Shown in pieces: positions 22,539 to 24,721 of a DNA stretch of 24,721 nucleotides. Both the position numbers and the translations under genes were made by a program. The stretch spans positions 1 through 24,721 of the forward strand of contig JAYOIK010000074.1 in NCBI GenBank assembly GCA_038118725.1, in the 5' to 3' direction. Within the stretch, counting starts at the first letter, position 1. Every line of letters starts with the position of its first letter. Below the pieces are notes generated by a model. That model saw only the letters and a list, made by a program, of their open reading frames with translations. It was not told the origin of the DNA and searched no databases. The DNA is from JADHLJ01 sp038118725. Lineage in GTDB: Bacteria > Pseudomonadota > Alphaproteobacteria > Thalassobaculales > Thalassobaculaceae.

Positions 22539-24089
22539 CTAGATCCCGGCCTTGGTGCCGACAACCCGCAAATCCCGCGGCGCGCCGAGCTTGAAGCGCG
22601 GGGCCTCGGACAGCACGTCCACAAGCCCGGCTTCGCTGAGCAATTTCACGGCGCTTTCCGGCGTGTATCCCCATTTGTGCATCATCAGCGGGTCACCCCC
22701 ACTCGGGTCTCCGTAAAACGCCCACATCGTGCGTTGAGCGGCTTCTCCGTCTTGTTGAAGCGCCGCCTCCGGCGCCTTCAGCAGCGCTTCACAGGCTGAG
22801 AGGATGTTCGGGCATTCGATGATTAGCTGGCCGCCCGGCTTCAAGACCCGAACCCATTCGGCCACCGCATTGGCGGCATCCTCGCGCGATAGATGCTCGA
22901 TTAGGTGGACACTAAGGACTTCGTCGACGGAGTTATCCTCGAAGGACGACAGGTCGCGGGCATCGCAAATCATATCCGGCTGATGGCCCTCGCGTGCGGG
23001 GGCGGCGTCAATGTTGATGTAGTAGGGCAGGAGCTTGTCGCCGCACCCGATGTTCAGGCGAATGCCGGTTTCTCGTCGCGGCTTTGAATCTTGTGTCCTG
23101 ACCAGATCCATGGCGTGTTTCAATGCCGAGTCCCAGTGTCTAGCGACCGCCGCGGGGTGCAATGTGTCGGCCATGGCGTGTCTGCCCGCCTCTGTCTTCG
23201 CCAGCGTGGCGGGCCAATCACCGGCGATCTCGTCGATTGCCACACCGAGGTCGCTCGATACGGTCACGAATTGCGCCAGCGGTCCGAGGCTTGGAAAAGG
23301 CTGGGTCGCGACCGGTCGGTCATGCCAAAGCGCATGCGCCAACCGGTTGAACGATTTGGTGATGTAAGCCGGCTCCTCCGACATGGGTGTCAGAACGACA
23401 TGGCTCTCCAACAAGACCTGGGCGAGGGCGGCTGGAGACCACTCGATCCCGTCCACCGATAGATCGGGTTGCAGTTCCCGGATTGTCCGCGCCAGATCCG
23501 GCGCGTCATCGCAAACAACCGTTAAATGCCGTGCGAGACCGTCGCCTTGCCTTGCGATATCCGCGAGGACGGTGAGCAGCGGCGCGGCGTTCTGGCGGCG
23601 TCCAAACCAAATCAGTCGAATGGCATCGGTCGGCGCGCTTGGCGCGGTTTGTGACCCTTCGCCCTCGATACAGTCCGGAATTTCCAAGGCCGAGGCGCCG
23701 CGGACCTTGATCATATCGGCCAGAACAGGCGTCGGTGTCGTGGCCAGCGTCGCCACCGACAGAAGCGCCTCGTTCGCCGCCGTATCGGGACCATGAAAGA
23801 CATTGTCGCAGATATCCACGAGGACCGGTTTGCCTCGGTCAACGGCCTCGGAGAGGTAGGCTTCGAGATTGTAGGTGGTCTTGAAGTTTATATAGGCATC
23901 CGCCTCGTGGAAGGAGCCGTCACGGATCATCGCCGGAACGTCTCGGTCAATGATCAGGCGTGGTCGATGACCAAGCTTGGCGAGATGCGGCGCGATCTCG
24001 AGACATCGCAGCCGGAGGCTTGCGAGCGGCGAGAACAGCCGCCCGTCGAGCTTGCCGACGGCGTCCGGAACGAGCAGGAACAGTCTCAT
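22539..24089 (-). CDS. Fusion of glycosyltransferase-like and SAM-dependent methyltransferase domains
   Basis: This 516-residue protein has two parts. Residues 1-330 look like a GT-B type glycosyltransferase: N-terminal strand MRLFLLVPD, SPLASLRLRCLEIAPHL, a second Rossmann part starting IRLIWFGRRQN (157-166), and the KSFNRLAHALWHDRPVATQP segment (245-264) where donor sugars bind in relatives. Residues 343-516 are a class I methyltransferase: motif I LNIGCGDK (345-352), acidic D361, LSVHLIEHLS (392-401), and VRVLKPGGQL (413-422). It would add and methylate a sugar on a cell-surface glycan. It starts 18 bp after the IlvD/Edd gene's stop; no clear ribosome site lies before the ATG. Confidence 0.82.
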   Translation of the reverse strand: MRLFLLVPDAVGKLDGRLFSPLASLRLRCLEIAPHLAKLGHRPRLIIDRDVPAMIRDGSFHEADAYINFKTTYNLEAYLSEAVDRGKPVLVDICDNVFHGPDTAANEALLSVATLATTPTPVLADMIKVRGASALEIPDCIEGEGSQTAPSAPTDAIRLIWFGRRQNAAPLLTVLADIARQGDGLARHLTVVCDDAPDLARTIRELQPDLSVDGIEWSPAALAQVLLESHVVLTPMSEEPAYITKSFNRLAHALWHDRPVATQPFPSLGPLAQFVTVSSDLGVAIDEIAGDWPATLAKTEAGRHAMADTLHPAAVARHWDSALKHAMDLVRTQDSKPRRETGIRLNIGCGDKLLPYYINIDAAPAREGHQPDMICDARDLSSFEDNSVDEVLSVHLIEHLSREDAANAVAEWVRVLKPGGQLIIECPNILSACEALLKAPEAALQQDGEAAQRTMWAFYGDPSGGDPLMMHKWGYTPESAVKLLSEAGLVDVLSEAPRFKLGAPRDLRVVGTKAGI

Positions 24090-24107
24090 CCTTTGGGGCC
24101 GCGCGCC

Positions 24108-24721
24108 CTAGAGCAGGGAAGGGTCGCGAAGGAAGTCGAAATCGCAACCGCCATCGGCCTGCAGCACGCTATCGTAATACAGTTTTTGATAGCCCCGCGC
24201 ATGAACCGGAACGCTGGTCTCGGGGAGCTCGGCGCGGCGTTTCTCCAACTCCGCCTCGTCGACCAGGAGATCCAGGGTTCGGTTCTCCACGCTGACCCGG
24301 ATTCGGTCGCCGGTTCGGACTAGCGCTAGTGGGCCGCCGACCGCGGCTTCCGGCGTCACGTGCAGGACGATGGTGCCATAGGCGGTACCGCTCATCCGAG
24401 CATCGGAAATGCGGACCATGTCCTTGAGGCCCGCGCGGGCCAGCTTCTTCGGGATCGGCAGATAGCCGGCTTCCGGCATCGCCGCCGCGCTTTTCGGGCC
24501 GGCGTTTTGGAGGACCATCACGTCATTGGCCTGAATGTCGAGATCGGGGTCATCGACACGCGCCGCTAGGTCCTCAAGAGACGAGAACACCACGGCGCGA
24601 CCCTCGCTTTCGAACAGGCTGGGATCGGCCGCCGACCGTTTCAGGATCGCGCCATTGGGCGCCAGGGACCCGAAGAGCGCCACCAGCCCGCCCATCGGCT
24701 GGATCGGGTCATCCATCGACC
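24108..24721 (-). CDS. C-terminal part of an IlvD/Edd-family dehydratase
   Basis: The frame stays open to the right edge, so only about 204 C-terminal residues are seen. SLAPNGAILKRSAADPSLFE, the VMVLQNAGPKSAAAMPEAGY stretch, and ISDARMSGTAYGTIVLHVTP with GGPLALVRTGDRI are unmistakable for dihydroxy-acid or sugar-acid dehydratases with an Fe-S cluster. The ARMSGTAYG form with VLQADGGCDFDFL at the end suits the sugar-acid branch (arabonate, xylonate or fuconate dehydratase) better than IlvD itself. The Fe-S cysteines of the N-terminal half lie outside the window. It precedes the GT/methyltransferase fusion by 18 bp. Confidence 0.9.
   Translation of the reverse strand, partial: SMDDPIQPMGGLVALFGSLAPNGAILKRSAADPSLFESEGRAVVFSSLEDLAARVDDPDLDIQANDVMVLQNAGPKSAAAMPEAGYLPIPKKLARAGLKDMVRISDARMSGTAYGTIVLHVTPEAAVGGPLALVRTGDRIRVSVENRTLDLLVDEAELEKRRAELPETSVPVHARGYQKLYYDSVLQADGGCDFDFLRDPSLL

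Noticed and set aside
1..24721. CRISPR array, tRNA/rRNA genes, insertion sequences, prophage
   Set aside because: None seen: no spaced direct repeats, no cloverleaf or rRNA-like segments, no transposase or phage structural genes.

Overview
The window is high-GC, densely coded bacterial DNA. An alphaproteobacterium, probably near the Rhodospirillales, fits best. Reasons: the flagellin remnant is of the short (about 277-residue) alphaproteobacterial type, the enzyme families are ones common there (LLM flavin oxidoreductases, TauD/TfdA dioxygenases, BDH2-like SDRs, UxaA and IlvD/Edd dehydratases), and TTG/GTG starts occur. This is judged by eye without a database search. The sequence comes from a draft assembly: a 100-base N run at 18400-18499 is flanked by two identical 55-base copies.

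Left part (1-8806): short, mostly independent catabolic units. A minus-strand run holds a fumarylacetoacetate-hydrolase-family enzyme, a luciferase-like flavin oxidoreductase and the start of a membrane protein. Then come an alpha/beta hydrolase, a small two-helix membrane protein, a TauD-type 2-oxoglutarate dioxygenase, a SxxK serine hydrolase, a haloacetate (fluoroacetate-type) dehalogenase with a cupin partner, a GNAT acetyltransferase and an agmatinase/guanidinobutyrase-family ureohydrolase. No regulator or transporter gene lies among them.

Middle part (8807-15370): a two-gene unit of unknown function whose first gene (membrane anchor, Pro-rich linker, C-terminal domain) is cut by an in-frame TAG. 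A 580-bp non-coding stretch follows, with five DnaA-box-like 9-mers (two perfect) around an AT-rich core, which looks like a replication origin or DnaA-binding locus. Next are a TusA-family sulfur carrier, phosphonoacetate hydrolase (phnA), a convergent BesD-like 2OG-Fe(II) oxygenase with an intact HxD motif, an unrecognised lipoprotein, and a Phd/PIN toxin-antitoxin pair with a tandem 10-bp repeat as likely operator.

Right part (15419-24721): a sugar-acid or hydroxy-acid catabolic neighbourhood. A threonine-dehydratase-family PLP enzyme and a BDH2-like SDR overlap by ATGA and are divergent from a UxaA-family dehydratase, which is intact once the false gap is closed, plus a NUDIX hydrolase. 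A flagellin gene broken by two frameshifts follows. Then come a PDC-hydrolase-like amidohydrolase, a GSCFA-domain protein, a glycosyltransferase-like/methyltransferase fusion, and the C-terminal part of an IlvD/Edd dehydratase running off the right edge. The GSCFA and fusion proteins suggest surface-glycan work. SDR, UxaA and IlvD/Edd together suggest oxidation of deoxy-sugar or uronic-type acids.
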